64,000 nucleotides of DNA from Oceanispirochaeta crateris (GTDB lineage: Bacteria > Spirochaetota > Spirochaetia > DSM-2461), in assembly GCF_008329965.1 (NCBI RefSeq), contig NZ_CP036150.1, positions 1,860,001 to 1,924,000 of the forward strand. The letters are read 5' to 3'. This document shows, one piece after another, positions 33,874 to 42,943 of the stretch. Numbering within the stretch: position 1 is the stretch's first letter; every line of letters starts with the position of its first letter. The notes beneath the pieces are model-generated. The model saw only the letters and a list, made by a program, of their open reading frames with translations, was not told the origin of the DNA and searched no databases. A program made the position numbers and the translations under genes.

Positions 33874-36846
33874 TCAGATAAGGTTCAACTCCTGAGCCTT
33901 GAGAACAATTTCATTATTCCAGTAGTTTTTCCTAAAAAAGTTATGCTTCATCTGCTGACTGTCAAAGCGCCCGGCCCTAGTCTGTAAGAGCTTGAAAGCA
34001 TGACTGACCAAAGATTGATGAGTCTCACTCACAACTATTCCCGTCTGTTCGATGATCTCTGCGGCATAGAGAAAGAAATAATACCCAAAAGGCTGCTGGT
34101 TATACGCCCGGTCCATACGGCACAAAGGAGCCAGTCCCTCCCAGGCTTTTTCGGGCTCTCCATTAAGACCGATAAGGAGATAATAGAAACCTCTAGCCTG
34201 ATCTAAAAGAACATCCTCATAAAAATCTTTATCGGAAAGACGGCCTTCTATCACACGGTATCCGTCAAGCCAGCTATCCATCTCATGAATGTACAGGGGA
34301 TTCTGATCGTACTCTCTAAAAGCCTCTTCCAAATAGCTAATCCCGATCTTCTTATCACCCGACATGTAGGCGGCTTCGGCTCTAAAATAGGCCGTCTCTA
34401 GGTTAGAACTCTGTCTGGACAGGAGTTCATCGGCAATTTTCTCGTTATGTCCAAAACACAGAGACCTGGCCATCCAGGAAGTAATAACATGGGACTCTTT
34501 TGTTAAGAAGTAGCGTTTGGACAAACGTCGCCCCAGTTTGAGAGTTTTAAAAGCTTCGGAATACCGTCCCAACTCAAAGAGAATTCTTCCCTTGAGAAAA
34601 AGCTGAAAGATCTGGGTCTCACGGTTCCTTTCTTTCTGTGCCAGGGGAATATGCCTTTCAAGAGAGCGCAGTGCCAGTGAAAGGTTACCATAGAGGTAAG
34701 AGGACAGGACCATTAACTTACCGCTGATAAGAGCAGCTTCTTTATCTCTCAGCTGTTCACTGATCCGCAGAGCTATTTCAAAATAGTCTAAGGATGCTGA
34801 AAGCTTTCTCTGGCTTAGCATTGTAAGCGCCAGGGCAGTATTGGCTCTGATTTCACCGTAGTGGTCGCTATTTTTCTGAAAAGCAAAGAGGCTGGCCTTC
34901 ACCGTTGTCTGAGCCAGCTCAGAATCTCCGTTTAAGGCGTGATAATGAGCCTGCTGGAGGAGAAATTCCTCACTGCAGGCCCCCTGAGCTTCCATCAGAG
35001 AAAGGTATCCTGCATCCAGTTTCACAGATATTTCTTCCTTGGAATTCCGCAAAAGAGCACTTCTGAGCCTGCCGGCATATTGAATATTATGCAGCCCTTC
35101 CTGCTGACTAAAAGTCAGTGTACGATTTTCAAATAGGGGAGAATTCAATAAATCTTCTGCCAGATCGTTCTCTCTGATCTTTAACAGGTGATGAATAATA
35201 CGATTTAAAATATCCAGACCAAAATCAATGCTTCCTTTCTGGTTCAGATAGTAAAATAGCCCGCTTAATGAACCAATCTTTCCATCTTCCATTTCACGGC
35301 TGAGAAAGCGGATAAAGTCCTCAGTTAATTCTTCACCGTCAAAACCGGGAGTTTCTTCAAGAACGGCCAGCTCTAAAGGACGGCACCACAGCCCGCCGGT
35401 TGTACCAAGAAAACGGAGATATCCTAAATTTTCAAATCTCTTGAGCCTTTCTTCTATCTCTGGCAGAGAGATTCCCCTGGAATGGAAGAACTCAATGACC
35501 TGAGATCTTGTGAGGCAGTAACGCCCTGGGAAACAAAGAGATAGGATCTCTATGGAACATTTATCCCTACCAAAGAGATAGGCTCCGGGGGAGGAAAGAT
35601 CTGTCCTGGTATGCTGTATTGCCTCCAGACGATTTTGAAGAAAATAAAAGAGACTCATGAGCCGACGGCCTTCGGCTTTATAAGCTTTGATTAATTCATC
35701 CGGACTGAGCTTCAATTCCGGAAAAACATCTGCGGCCTTCAGTCTGACATCCTCATCGGCCATGGGAGGAATACTTCTCTTACGGAAGTTATCATCCAAG
35801 CCCTCAGGAAGAGGCCCGTCAGAGTCTCCGGTGAGAAGAAGAAATTTCTGCCGCGGAAAGGACTCTTTGAGAAGAGCTACAAAATGGCTGATCAGGATTT
35901 TTGAATTTTCTGAAAAAAGACCGGGATTCCTGATGATCAAAACAGGAGGAGTTGGATATGTATCTAATTTTTTAAGACAGCCACGCCAGTAGAGGACAAC
36001 AGCCTTTAAAAAATCAATTTCTATTTGATCATAATAATGAAGATACCAATCACCACGGCTTATGTTCTCAAGAAATATTTTGTCTTCCTTCCAGACAAGC
36101 TTATCATCGCCACTCAGATACTGCTCAACATGAGGCAGAAAATCCTTATTGATAAAATGGCAGAGAGGATACCAGGGGTCCCAGAAATCTTCAGCCGGTT
36201 CAATAAGAAGAAAATTTTCAATTAAATGATGACTGTCATCCAGGATTGTACGTAAAATGTTCAGCGTCTCTTCCTGACTGTTTGAGGTCATGACCATCCC
36301 TGGAGATTCATCCTGGCGGTACAACCACTGATTAATATCATTTTGAAGGGATGGAATCAGGTCTTCCCTCTTTATGAAACGCCGGTACCGTTCTTCAATA
36401 GAGAGCAATTTATCAACTTTGATCTGTACAGGAAAAAGCTGCGAATACTCCTCCCTCTTGGCCGGCTCAAGGTAATCGGAGAACTTATCCCTCACAGAAT
36501 CTTCCATCCAGATGCAGTTCTCTTCGGAGGTTGTCAAAGAAAGATTGTGAAAATGCTGCACAAGGTCATCTTGCTCATGACCGGAAGAGATAATAATAGA
36601 AAATCCGCACAGATATTGTCTGTACTCATCCAGCAGAGATTTGAGTGATTCAGCACATTCCATCACATAGATGGCCGTCTCCCTGTATAAGGCCGCAAAT
36701 TGAAAGATGTCTCCTTCATCGACCAAACGGGACCCTCCGCAGCTATGAATCAATTCGGCAGCTCTTTTTTCGAGCTCCTCCAGGGGAGTGGGATAGAGTT
36801 GAATCAGCTGTTTTTTATTTTCCAGTTTAAAAAAGATGTAAAACAT
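33874..36846 (-). CDS. Large TPR protein with STAND-like core lacking a P-loop
   Basis: 990 residues; ATG preceded by AGGA. The first about 110 residues have strands and helices faintly like a cyclase-homology domain (SCGGSRLVDEGD, FQFAALYRETA). A region starting KREDLIPSLQNDINQW resembles the module before a STAND NTPase, but where a GxxGxGKT loop is expected it reads VMTSNSQEE. Long helical segments then pass through a winged-helix-like part (about 480-540) into degenerate tetratricopeptide repeats to the C terminus. It is most likely a scaffold or signalling protein without ATPase activity. It is divergent from the HATPase gene and shares its symmetric promoter. Confidence 0.7.
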   Translation of the reverse strand: MFYIFFKLENKKQLIQLYPTPLEELEKRAAELIHSCGGSRLVDEGDIFQFAALYRETAIYVMECAESLKSLLDEYRQYLCGFSIIISSGHEQDDLVQHFHNLSLTTSEENCIWMEDSVRDKFSDYLEPAKREEYSQLFPVQIKVDKLLSIEERYRRFIKREDLIPSLQNDINQWLYRQDESPGMVMTSNSQEETLNILRTILDDSHHLIENFLLIEPAEDFWDPWYPLCHFINKDFLPHVEQYLSGDDKLVWKEDKIFLENISRGDWYLHYYDQIEIDFLKAVVLYWRGCLKKLDTYPTPPVLIIRNPGLFSENSKILISHFVALLKESFPRQKFLLLTGDSDGPLPEGLDDNFRKRSIPPMADEDVRLKAADVFPELKLSPDELIKAYKAEGRRLMSLFYFLQNRLEAIQHTRTDLSSPGAYLFGRDKCSIEILSLCFPGRYCLTRSQVIEFFHSRGISLPEIEERLKRFENLGYLRFLGTTGGLWCRPLELAVLEETPGFDGEELTEDFIRFLSREMEDGKIGSLSGLFYYLNQKGSIDFGLDILNRIIHHLLKIRENDLAEDLLNSPLFENRTLTFSQQEGLHNIQYAGRLRSALLRNSKEEISVKLDAGYLSLMEAQGACSEEFLLQQAHYHALNGDSELAQTTVKASLFAFQKNSDHYGEIRANTALALTMLSQRKLSASLDYFEIALRISEQLRDKEAALISGKLMVLSSYLYGNLSLALRSLERHIPLAQKERNRETQIFQLFLKGRILFELGRYSEAFKTLKLGRRLSKRYFLTKESHVITSWMARSLCFGHNEKIADELLSRQSSNLETAYFRAEAAYMSGDKKIGISYLEEAFREYDQNPLYIHEMDSWLDGYRVIEGRLSDKDFYEDVLLDQARGFYYLLIGLNGEPEKAWEGLAPLCRMDRAYNQQPFGYYFFLYAAEIIEQTGIVVSETHQSLVSHAFKLLQTRAGRFDSQQMKHNFFRKNYWNNEIVLKAQELNLI

Positions 36847-36872
36847 TATTTCCTGTCAGTGCAACGATATTA

Positions 36873-36890
36873 GTTTATTATATAATAAAC
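36873..36890. promoter_or_regulatory. 18-bp perfect palindrome with back-to-back -10 elements
   Basis: GTTTATTATATAATAAAC is its own reverse complement. TATAAT occurs on the + strand at 36881-36886 and on the - strand at 36882-36877. The + strand start would fall on or beside the ATG at 36892, giving a leaderless message. The - strand start would give a leader of about 24 nt with AGGA. Confidence 0.65.
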
Positions 36891-36891
36891 C

Positions 36892-37428
36892 ATGGGATAT
36901 ATAAAACATAATGGAAAAAAATATAAATCTATAAGGCTCCGGATTTCCCGTTTCACCGACTTCTCACAGATCCTTGAAGAGTTTCACCATATTGTTATAA
37001 ACGGCGTAAATGATAAAAAACTGGAGAATATCCGTTATGCCTTACTGGAGATTATAAACAATTCAGTGAGAGCCCATAAAGAAAAAAACGAGAATAAAGA
37101 GATAATCCTGAAGATGATGTTAGAAGAAGAAGAGCTCATAATAAAGATTTCTGACCATGGTGGAGGCTTTGATAAAAAGATGCTGCCCTATGATCTGGAT
37201 CAAAACATTAAAGATATTGATATCAATAACCAGGATTTTTTAAAATATCGTGAACGATATGGATTCAACAGGTTCGGCATGGGTTTATTTATGACCAAAA
37301 AGACATTTGATGCCTTTATTCTAAAGTTTATTGAATCAGATGGTTCTCTGAATGATGAATTCAAAGAAGGCAGGACCATAGGAACCTGCATTGAACTCAG
37401 GAGCAATATAAAAAATGAAAACGAATAG
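36892..37428 (+). CDS. RsbW-like HATPase domain protein (anti-sigma kinase type)
   Basis: 178 residues, essentially one GHKL ATPase domain: N-box EIINNSVRAH, G1 DHGGGFD, and G2 RFGMGLFM. No histidine phospho-acceptor domain is present, so it belongs with serine kinases and anti-sigma factors of partner-switching systems. No ribosome-binding site can precede the ATG at 36892 because the promoter palindrome ends 1 nt before it. It overlaps the PilZ gene by 14 bp. Confidence 0.85.
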   Translation: MGYIKHNGKKYKSIRLRISRFTDFSQILEEFHHIVINGVNDKKLENIRYALLEIINNSVRAHKEKNENKEIILKMMLEEEELIIKISDHGGGFDKKMLPYDLDQNIKDIDINNQDFLKYRERYGFNRFGMGLFMTKKTFDAFILKFIESDGSLNDEFKEGRTIGTCIELRSNIKNENE

Positions 37429-37747
37429 AAAGACACAGAGAAGCCAGAGCTATGCGAAGGTTCTACTAGATAACAGCCTTCCCGCCTATATCCGGGACAT
37501 CAGTGTCGATGGATTCAGAGTCTATTCACCAGTACCTCTTCCCTATCAGGAAGGGAACAGTGTCAGTTGTCGCATTTTCCCTACGAATGACAGTGGTGAT
37601 TCTTTCAAAATCAAGGGCCTCATCCGTTGGAACAAACAGGACGTGGAAGGTGAAGATTTAATGGGCATCCTCATCAGCTCTTTTGAATCCACCGAGGGTA
37701 AAATTCTCTATAAATCCTTAAATCAACGTTTTTTTAAGGCTCCCTGA
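37415..37747 (+). CDS. PilZ-domain protein (cyclic di-GMP receptor)
   Basis: 110 residues, a single PilZ domain. RKTQR near the N terminus fits RxxxR, and DISVDGFRV fits DxSxxG, the two segments that bind cyclic di-GMP. Its start lies within the HATPase gene, which links the two proteins. A role in joining cyclic di-GMP to the partner-switching group is inferred. Confidence 0.85.
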   Translation: MKTNRKTQRSQSYAKVLLDNSLPAYIRDISVDGFRVYSPVPLPYQEGNSVSCRIFPTNDSGDSFKIKGLIRWNKQDVEGEDLMGILISSFESTEGKILYKSLNQRFFKAP

Positions 37748-37781
37748 ATCGCCACTTCAGAGCATAGAAGATTTTCTTTAC

Positions 37782-37811
37782 TTGACGTATATTCCTCCTT
37801 CCCCGTAAAAT
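37782..37811 (+). promoter_or_regulatory. Sigma70-type promoter for the STAS gene
   Basis: TTGACG at 37782-37787, an 18-nt spacer and TAAAAT at 37806-37811. The leader is about 80 nt and ends in AAGGAGAG before the TTG start. Confidence 0.65.
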
Positions 37812-37898
37812 AGCAATGCACACCGGAGGGAACTCTGTAAATTGTTGTGATTTTAGAGGTTTAAGCCCCCAAAGGCAGCCCCCTTAAGGAGAGACTGA

Positions 37899-38243
37899 TT
37901 GGAACTGAAAGTCAGAAAAAGCGGAAGTGTTTATATCATAGATATTGAAGGCGAAATGGACCTATACAATGCCTTCAAACTGAAAGAACTTGTGGGTAAG
38001 ATGCTTGAAAAAAGAATTACCCTCTTCGTTCTGAACATGGAGAAAGTGGAATATATTGATTCCAGCGGCATAGGCGCCTTGATCTATGTCAGCTCTGCTC
38101 TCAAGAAAAGGAGTGCCCGTTTAATCATCACAAATGTACACGGTTCTGTTAAAAAAGTAATAGAATTGACAAAGCTAACTGGTTACTTTCCCATGCGGGA
38201 TACCTTGAAAGAGGGGATTCTTGAACTTCAGAGGGGTCAATAA
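37899..38243 (+). CDS. STAS-domain anti-sigma factor antagonist
   Basis: 114 residues from TTG at 37899, supported by AAGGAGAG about 6 nt upstream. It has the SpoIIAA/RsbV fold with VEYIDSSGIGALIY; the first Ser of DSSG is the phosphorylation site. Unphosphorylated antagonist binds the partner anti-sigma kinase and frees a sigma factor or other target. The kinase partner is probably the next gene, 2 bp downstream. Confidence 0.93.
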   Translation: MELKVRKSGSVYIIDIEGEMDLYNAFKLKELVGKMLEKRITLFVLNMEKVEYIDSSGIGALIYVSSALKKRSARLIITNVHGSVKKVIELTKLTGYFPMRDTLKEGILELQRGQ

Positions 38244-38245
38244 AT

Positions 38246-38788
38246 ATGGAAATGAAAAAAATAGAAATCAATGACAATCATCCTCTGATGGAAAAGGAAA
38301 ACCTATTTTACAAGGAATTTCCAAGCGATTTCAGGCAGATTAGATATTTCACACTGCTTATAGTGCAAAAGGCACCTCCCGAGATAAGAGAAATAAACCT
38401 GCTGGAACAACAAATTTCCGAATTGATCAAGAACGCTGTCAAACATGGAAACCATAGCGATCCGGAAAAACTCGTAAAGGTTTGGTATACCTTCTCTGAG
38501 GATTATGCACGCATCATCATTGAAGATGAGGGTGATGGATTCAAGGCCATTCAGGAATGGAATGAATTTAATGCGAAACGGAATGACTGTCTCGTCAACG
38601 AAGATTATGAAACTCTCTCTGAATTTGTCTCATACAGAACAGAAAAGAGTGATGATAATGATGGCGGAAATGCCATGTTTGCAGCTCTGGAATATTGGGA
38701 TAACGGTGTTGTTTTCACGGAGAAAGCAAATTGTGTTGCCGTTGGAAAGTCCTTCCATCGAAAGAAGACAGGAATTCAGATGGATTAA
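38246..38788 (+). CDS. Anti-sigma regulatory factor, HATPase (serine kinase type)
   Basis: 180 residues. The N-box is ELIKNAVKHGNH and G1 is EDEGDGF, as in RsbW/SpoIIAB-like kinases. The later Gly-rich lid (NDGGNAMFAALEYWD) is divergent. It begins 2 bp after the STAS gene, making a classic antagonist-kinase pair. No sigma factor or PP2C phosphatase lies beside it, so the output and reset partner are elsewhere. Its 3' end overlaps the lipoprotein gene by 4 bp. Confidence 0.88.
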   Translation: MEMKKIEINDNHPLMEKENLFYKEFPSDFRQIRYFTLLIVQKAPPEIREINLLEQQISELIKNAVKHGNHSDPEKLVKVWYTFSEDYARIIIEDEGDGFKAIQEWNEFNAKRNDCLVNEDYETLSEFVSYRTEKSDDNDGGNAMFAALEYWDNGVVFTEKANCVAVGKSFHRKKTGIQMD

Positions 38789-39456
38789 TAGACTGTCCCG
38801 ATCTGAACTTCGTCCCCTTCTAGCGGGACGGGTTCGCCGGGCCAGTTCTTAAAAGGAATTTCCCAGTCCTGAAGACTCCACAAACCATTTTCCTTTTTCA
38901 AATACATAACCCCCTCCAGGTAAGTTACACCAAAAAACAAAGCCACCCTCACCTGGGACTGGTCTCCATAGACTCTAAAGGTCCCCATGTAGAAATCTGT
39001 AATTTCAAGACCGACATCCTGATATAGAGCCAGTTCTTCAAGAAAGAGAGGATGAGCCTCTAGGGATAACAACTCCCTTGGGACTCTACCCATTTTAAAA
39101 TTATTCAGAAAATCCCTAACAATATAATCGGTTTCCCTCTCAGCCAAATCTGTCGAAAGAGGGTCAGTCTGGCGTCCAATGAGCAGACTATCTGGCAGGA
39201 TATATCCTCTAGATTTTACTCTTTGAAGATGTACTGGACCCGTAAATTCCTCATTGAGCTGTTCTGCGTCCTGACTCTCAGATTCTCCATCTTCTAATTC
39301 GTCCTGATCTGTCCGTTTCATTGTTAAACCAGTACCAGTTGAATCATCGAGAGAGAGGTCTTGGTTCATCAGGTCCTGATCTTTAAGTATGTTCTCTTTT
39401 TTGGGAGTACAGGAGAAAATAAGGAGGAGGACAAGCCAAAGGGAAAAGATTCTCAT
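38785..39456 (-). CDS. Lipoprotein of unknown function
   Basis: 224 residues from ATG at 39456, which begins directly with a lipoprotein signal (MRIFSLWLVLLLIFSC). The ribosome-binding site is weak. After the lipid Cys comes an acidic, low-complexity linker of about 70 residues, then a compact domain (about 85-220) with an NTF2-like pattern of strands ending in LYLK/WSLQDWEIPF. No known family is recognised. Possibly secreted to the outer membrane. Confidence 0.7.
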   Translation of the reverse strand: MRIFSLWLVLLLIFSCTPKKENILKDQDLMNQDLSLDDSTGTGLTMKRTDQDELEDGESESQDAEQLNEEFTGPVHLQRVKSRGYILPDSLLIGRQTDPLSTDLAERETDYIVRDFLNNFKMGRVPRELLSLEAHPLFLEELALYQDVGLEITDFYMGTFRVYGDQSQVRVALFFGVTYLEGVMYLKKENGLWSLQDWEIPFKNWPGEPVPLEGDEVQIGTVY

Positions 39457-39518
39457 ACACACCGTTTTAACAGAAATCCCCCCTGCCGTCAAAGACCTTT
39501 TTGTGTATACTCAGCAGT

Positions 39519-40790
39519 ATGAGAGCAGAAATCATCCGTCATTTGAGCGAAGACTACACAGTTCCGGTGAGAGACCCTCTGTGGAAACATATTTATTTAT
39601 CACCGGGACTCCTAAAAATCATGCATCATCCTGAATTTCAAAAGCTGGGCCGGATTAGGCAGCTGGGACCGGCATCTCTTGTATACCCTGGCGCCAGTCA
39701 TACGAGACTCTCTCACTCTCTGGGTGTATTCTACCTGGCCAGACGCATTTTAAAGACGATTCTCTTTTCTGAGACATGCCCTGGTCACCTGACGCTGAGA
39801 GGAGTCAAATCCTTCCTTTGTGCCGCTTTTCTCCATGATATAGGTCATTTTCCCCACGCTCATTCCTTTATGGAGCTCCCGTTGATGGATCATGAAATTC
39901 TCTCGGCAGAAATTATCAGGAATTCAGGGATTGCTGACATCATCAAAAATGAAATTGGAGGAGACCCCGGTTTGACAGCCGCTATCATCGATAGCTCCCA
40001 GCCGGATAAGGGAAACAGAGAACTCACCTTTTTCAGGAATATCCTCAGCGGGGTTCTCGATCCGGATAAACTGGACTATCTGAATCGCGATGCCTACTTC
40101 TGCGGAGTCCCCTACGGAATGCAGGATATCGACTTTGCCATATCCCAGATACGTCCCACTCAAACAGGCATAGCCCTGACACTCAAAGGAGTCTCGGCCG
40201 TGGAAAATATCCTTTTTTCCAAATACCTGATGTATAAGACTGTGTACTGGCACAGCGATGTGAGGATCTCTACGGCTCTGGTGAAAAAAGCCGTTTACCT
40301 GGGCCTCTCTGGCCATCACATCAAAGCAGAAGAGCTCTATACCATGGATGATCATGAGTTTTTCACAAAAATGACGGCCCTGCCTGAAGAATTGGCTTCC
40401 CTCGTCAGAGAGTCGGAAACCCCCAGCAACTACACCACCATCTCACAGACTCCCTTTGATGAATCCAATGGTCTCCACCGGGATCTCATGGACCTTGAGT
40501 TTAGAAATGATCATGAAAACAGACTGGCAAAACTCATCGAGAGCCAGTATCCCGGAACTCTCCCCCAAAATCATTTGGTGATAGACATCCCATCCCGGAT
40601 CTCCTTTGAGGTGAACCTCCCCATCCTGGACAAGGGTGGAAAAAAGCCCTATATAGGGTCTCCGACGGTGTTCAGCAAACCTGTTGTACAGGGATTTACA
40701 GAAACATTGCGTCATATAAAAGTGATTGTTCCGGAACAAACGGCCTTAAAAGTTCCTCACCTTGAAATAGATCCTTTCTCCATACCCTGA
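39519..40790 (+). CDS. HD-domain phosphohydrolase (SAMHD1/dGTPase-like)
   Basis: 423 residues from ATG at 39519. The start region matches the family: RIRQLGPASLVYPGASHTRLSHSLGV, with His61 and His66, and the metal pair His106-Asp107 in FLHDIGHFPHAHS. Members hydrolyse dNTPs to nucleosides and triphosphate, or related phosphoesters. The second half (about 190-420) includes the SAMHD1-type YLMYKTVYWH helix. Its head lies close to the divergent lipoprotein gene. Confidence 0.92.
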   Translation: MRAEIIRHLSEDYTVPVRDPLWKHIYLSPGLLKIMHHPEFQKLGRIRQLGPASLVYPGASHTRLSHSLGVFYLARRILKTILFSETCPGHLTLRGVKSFLCAAFLHDIGHFPHAHSFMELPLMDHEILSAEIIRNSGIADIIKNEIGGDPGLTAAIIDSSQPDKGNRELTFFRNILSGVLDPDKLDYLNRDAYFCGVPYGMQDIDFAISQIRPTQTGIALTLKGVSAVENILFSKYLMYKTVYWHSDVRISTALVKKAVYLGLSGHHIKAEELYTMDDHEFFTKMTALPEELASLVRESETPSNYTTISQTPFDESNGLHRDLMDLEFRNDHENRLAKLIESQYPGTLPQNHLVIDIPSRISFEVNLPILDKGGKKPYIGSPTVFSKPVVQGFTETLRHIKVIVPEQTALKVPHLEIDPFSIP

Positions 40791-40820
40791 CGACTGCCAT
40801 GCGATTTATTTCGGAAAATC

Positions 40821-41936
40821 TTATTTGAAAAGGTCGTCAAAGTTGTCTACCTTGAGAGCCAGAGTCCTCCCCTGCTGATGGTCACTGTTCCGCGCCTTCA
40901 GGGGGAGATACTCTTCATTATACTGCTGGGCAAGGCGATACACTCCGTCGCTTTCATATTCGGGTGGAATCAAAACTTCAAGATTATAGGAATTGTCCGA
41001 CATCCCCCGGAGCATGATGTTCACAGGATCTGTGACTGTCAGGGCAAAATGAGGGCTGTAGGTCACCATAAGAATAATCAGGACGAGAAGAATGGAAACA
41101 AAGATAAGAAGGTTATCTCCGGCTCCTCCCGCATGGAGAGGTTTTAAATTATAGAAGAGTTCAATATCACCAGATTGGACATAACCATAATCGGATGGAC
41201 CAAACCATTTTTTATATTGATCATTATTATACCGTGTGTAGAGAGTCCCCTCTTTTGATCTGAGCATGAGCACTGTCTCATACTCTTCAAATTCCAAAAT
41301 TGCCCGAAAATCACCAGCCGAGGCCAAACTGTCTGCCCTTTGAGCCATGAGTCTGTGTTTCTCGACAAAATCCTCTTCAACACCCTTCACAGGAATGAGA
41401 GTCAGAGCAAAGGAAACAACGATCATGGACAAAACAAAACCGGAGACAACCGTAGTAATGATCCTGGTAACATGCCTCTGAGCCATGGGTGAATCTACAA
41501 ATTTGATCTTCTTAAAGACCTTGAGGAGCCTCAGAAGTCTTAAGATTCTGGCAATTCTGACAGTTTTTACAACCTTCAAAATATTCAACATGCCTACGGC
41601 ACTAGCAAAAGCCGCACCCTGCATTAAGGCAATGACAGCCGGACCGGAACTGAGGATCAGAAGAGGCAGTGAGGCAACGAGGTCTATCCATCCCCGTTCT
41701 CTGACCAAATAATGCATGGCCCTGCCTTTCTTGAGAGAATTAAAATAGCGCACAATAAATTCCACAGAGAAAAAGAGGTCAAAGGCAAACCCTGTATAGA
41801 TCAGCGTCCGGCGGATATCCCAGGACCATCCCATAAGGACGGCAAGATCTTCTGCAAAGGTTTGGATAAGAACGAGAAAAATCACGAAGAGAATGAAATT
41901 TTCTATAGAATTCTTGAGCTTCATAAGGGTCACCAT
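40821..41936 (-). CDS. Voltage-sensor protein fused to an extracytoplasmic and HAMP-like segment
   Basis: 371 residues. Four membrane helices form an S1-S4 voltage-sensor module. S4 (about 119-146) has a basic residue at every third position (K121, K124, R127, R130, R133, R136, K139, K142). A fifth helix (157-182) leads to about 90 extracytoplasmic residues and a sixth helix (273-293). No pore helix or selectivity filter is seen. The C-terminal about 50 residues (TDPVNIMLRGM, IPPEYESDGVYRLAQQYN) look like a HAMP domain. It is probably not a channel, but a sensor that could respond to membrane potential. It overlaps the upstream gene's stop codon. Confidence 0.8.
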   Translation of the reverse strand: MVTLMKLKNSIENFILFVIFLVLIQTFAEDLAVLMGWSWDIRRTLIYTGFAFDLFFSVEFIVRYFNSLKKGRAMHYLVRERGWIDLVASLPLLILSSGPAVIALMQGAAFASAVGMLNILKVVKTVRIARILRLLRLLKVFKKIKFVDSPMAQRHVTRIITTVVSGFVLSMIVVSFALTLIPVKGVEEDFVEKHRLMAQRADSLASAGDFRAILEFEEYETVLMLRSKEGTLYTRYNNDQYKKWFGPSDYGYVQSGDIELFYNLKPLHAGGAGDNLLIFVSILLVLIILMVTYSPHFALTVTDPVNIMLRGMSDNSYNLEVLIPPEYESDGVYRLAQQYNEEYLPLKARNSDHQQGRTLALKVDNFDDLFK

Positions 41937-42850
41937 CCGTTTTCTGCGGATATGTTATAAAACTCTGTGAGCATATCAAAATCATATCCATAATATTTGT
42001 AATTGCGCCTGGCCACATTGAACCAGCTCTGATCTGAAGCGGCAGCTCCTCTGTCAATGGTCATTCCCTCTTTCATCTGGGAACAGCGAGAAGAAAAAAT
42101 GGATGAAATCCTGGCTGTCGTCTCCAGCTTTGGATTATCCTGAAACGGAAGCTGGCCATTGATTCCTCCCCGAATGATAGGTTCAGGCAGACCGGGGATC
42201 TGTTTACCTAAGCGTTTTGTGATTTTTTCTGCATAAGCGGGTGAGAGATTCTGATTCCCTCTTTGTTTTGAGACCCCTTCAGGAGTGTACAGAATAGCCA
42301 GAGAGTTGATGAACATGGTTGTTTTCATCAGATGATAGATCTCCTCCAATGGCATGCGCAGCCTCTGAACCTTGGTGATTTCAAAGTGGATGTATTTTTG
42401 TCTTTCATATCCAAGCATTACATAACGTTTCAAGATTCCCGAACGCAATGCTGTTAGGGTGCCGGCCAGGCTCTGCCTTCCCGCGGGAACGGTCAGTAAT
42501 TTTCTAAGAGCTTCATAAAGCTGCTTTTTTACATCCTTTGTTAAGGGGGGATATTTCATAAAATTAACATAGGCATAATTAGTCCGATCGAAGATTTCTG
42601 ACTCTAACTGCGGTAGAATCTCCCTGTTTGTGATATCATAAAGTGTATCGGTCATAATTTGATAAATATCCGTCCAGGACCAACCGTTAAAGTAAGCAGG
42701 AGAAGATAGTGTGGGTTTCAGTTTGTCTTCATTGATAATGAAGAATTGCAGTAGTTGATCCTCTCTCTGGAGAGCAGAAAATCCATTTAGACTGGGATTC
42801 TGCATGAGTCTATTAAGGAACTGCTGAGCTTTCGCTTTGTCGTTTTCCAT
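41930..42850 (-). CDS. Conserved-type protein of unknown function
   Basis: 306 residues from ATG at 42850; an upstream extension to 42943 would overlap the divergent large gene and is less likely. The sequence is soluble, mainly helical and rich in charged residues, with no signal peptide, membrane segment or familiar motif. Conserved-looking features include NGWSWTDIYQIM near the N-terminal third and FDMLTEFYNIS near the end. Its stop overlaps the start of the voltage-sensor gene, so the two are translationally coupled and may act together. Confidence 0.65.
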   Translation of the reverse strand: MENDKAKAQQFLNRLMQNPSLNGFSALQREDQLLQFFIINEDKLKPTLSSPAYFNGWSWTDIYQIMTDTLYDITNREILPQLESEIFDRTNYAYVNFMKYPPLTKDVKKQLYEALRKLLTVPAGRQSLAGTLTALRSGILKRYVMLGYERQKYIHFEITKVQRLRMPLEEIYHLMKTTMFINSLAILYTPEGVSKQRGNQNLSPAYAEKITKRLGKQIPGLPEPIIRGGINGQLPFQDNPKLETTARISSIFSSRCSQMKEGMTIDRGAAASDQSWFNVARRNYKYYGYDFDMLTEFYNISAENGW

Positions 42851-42943
42851 GTTTTGCCAGCCAAATTTTTGGTTTTGCTTAATAATCGGTAAGATGAGGC
42901 TTATTCTTGAAAACCCTCTTTGTATGTTAATCATAGTACACAA

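Noticed and set aside
40821-41936. Voltage-gated potassium channel
   Set aside because: No GYG-like filter or pore helix between the last two membrane helices; a long soluble segment lies there.
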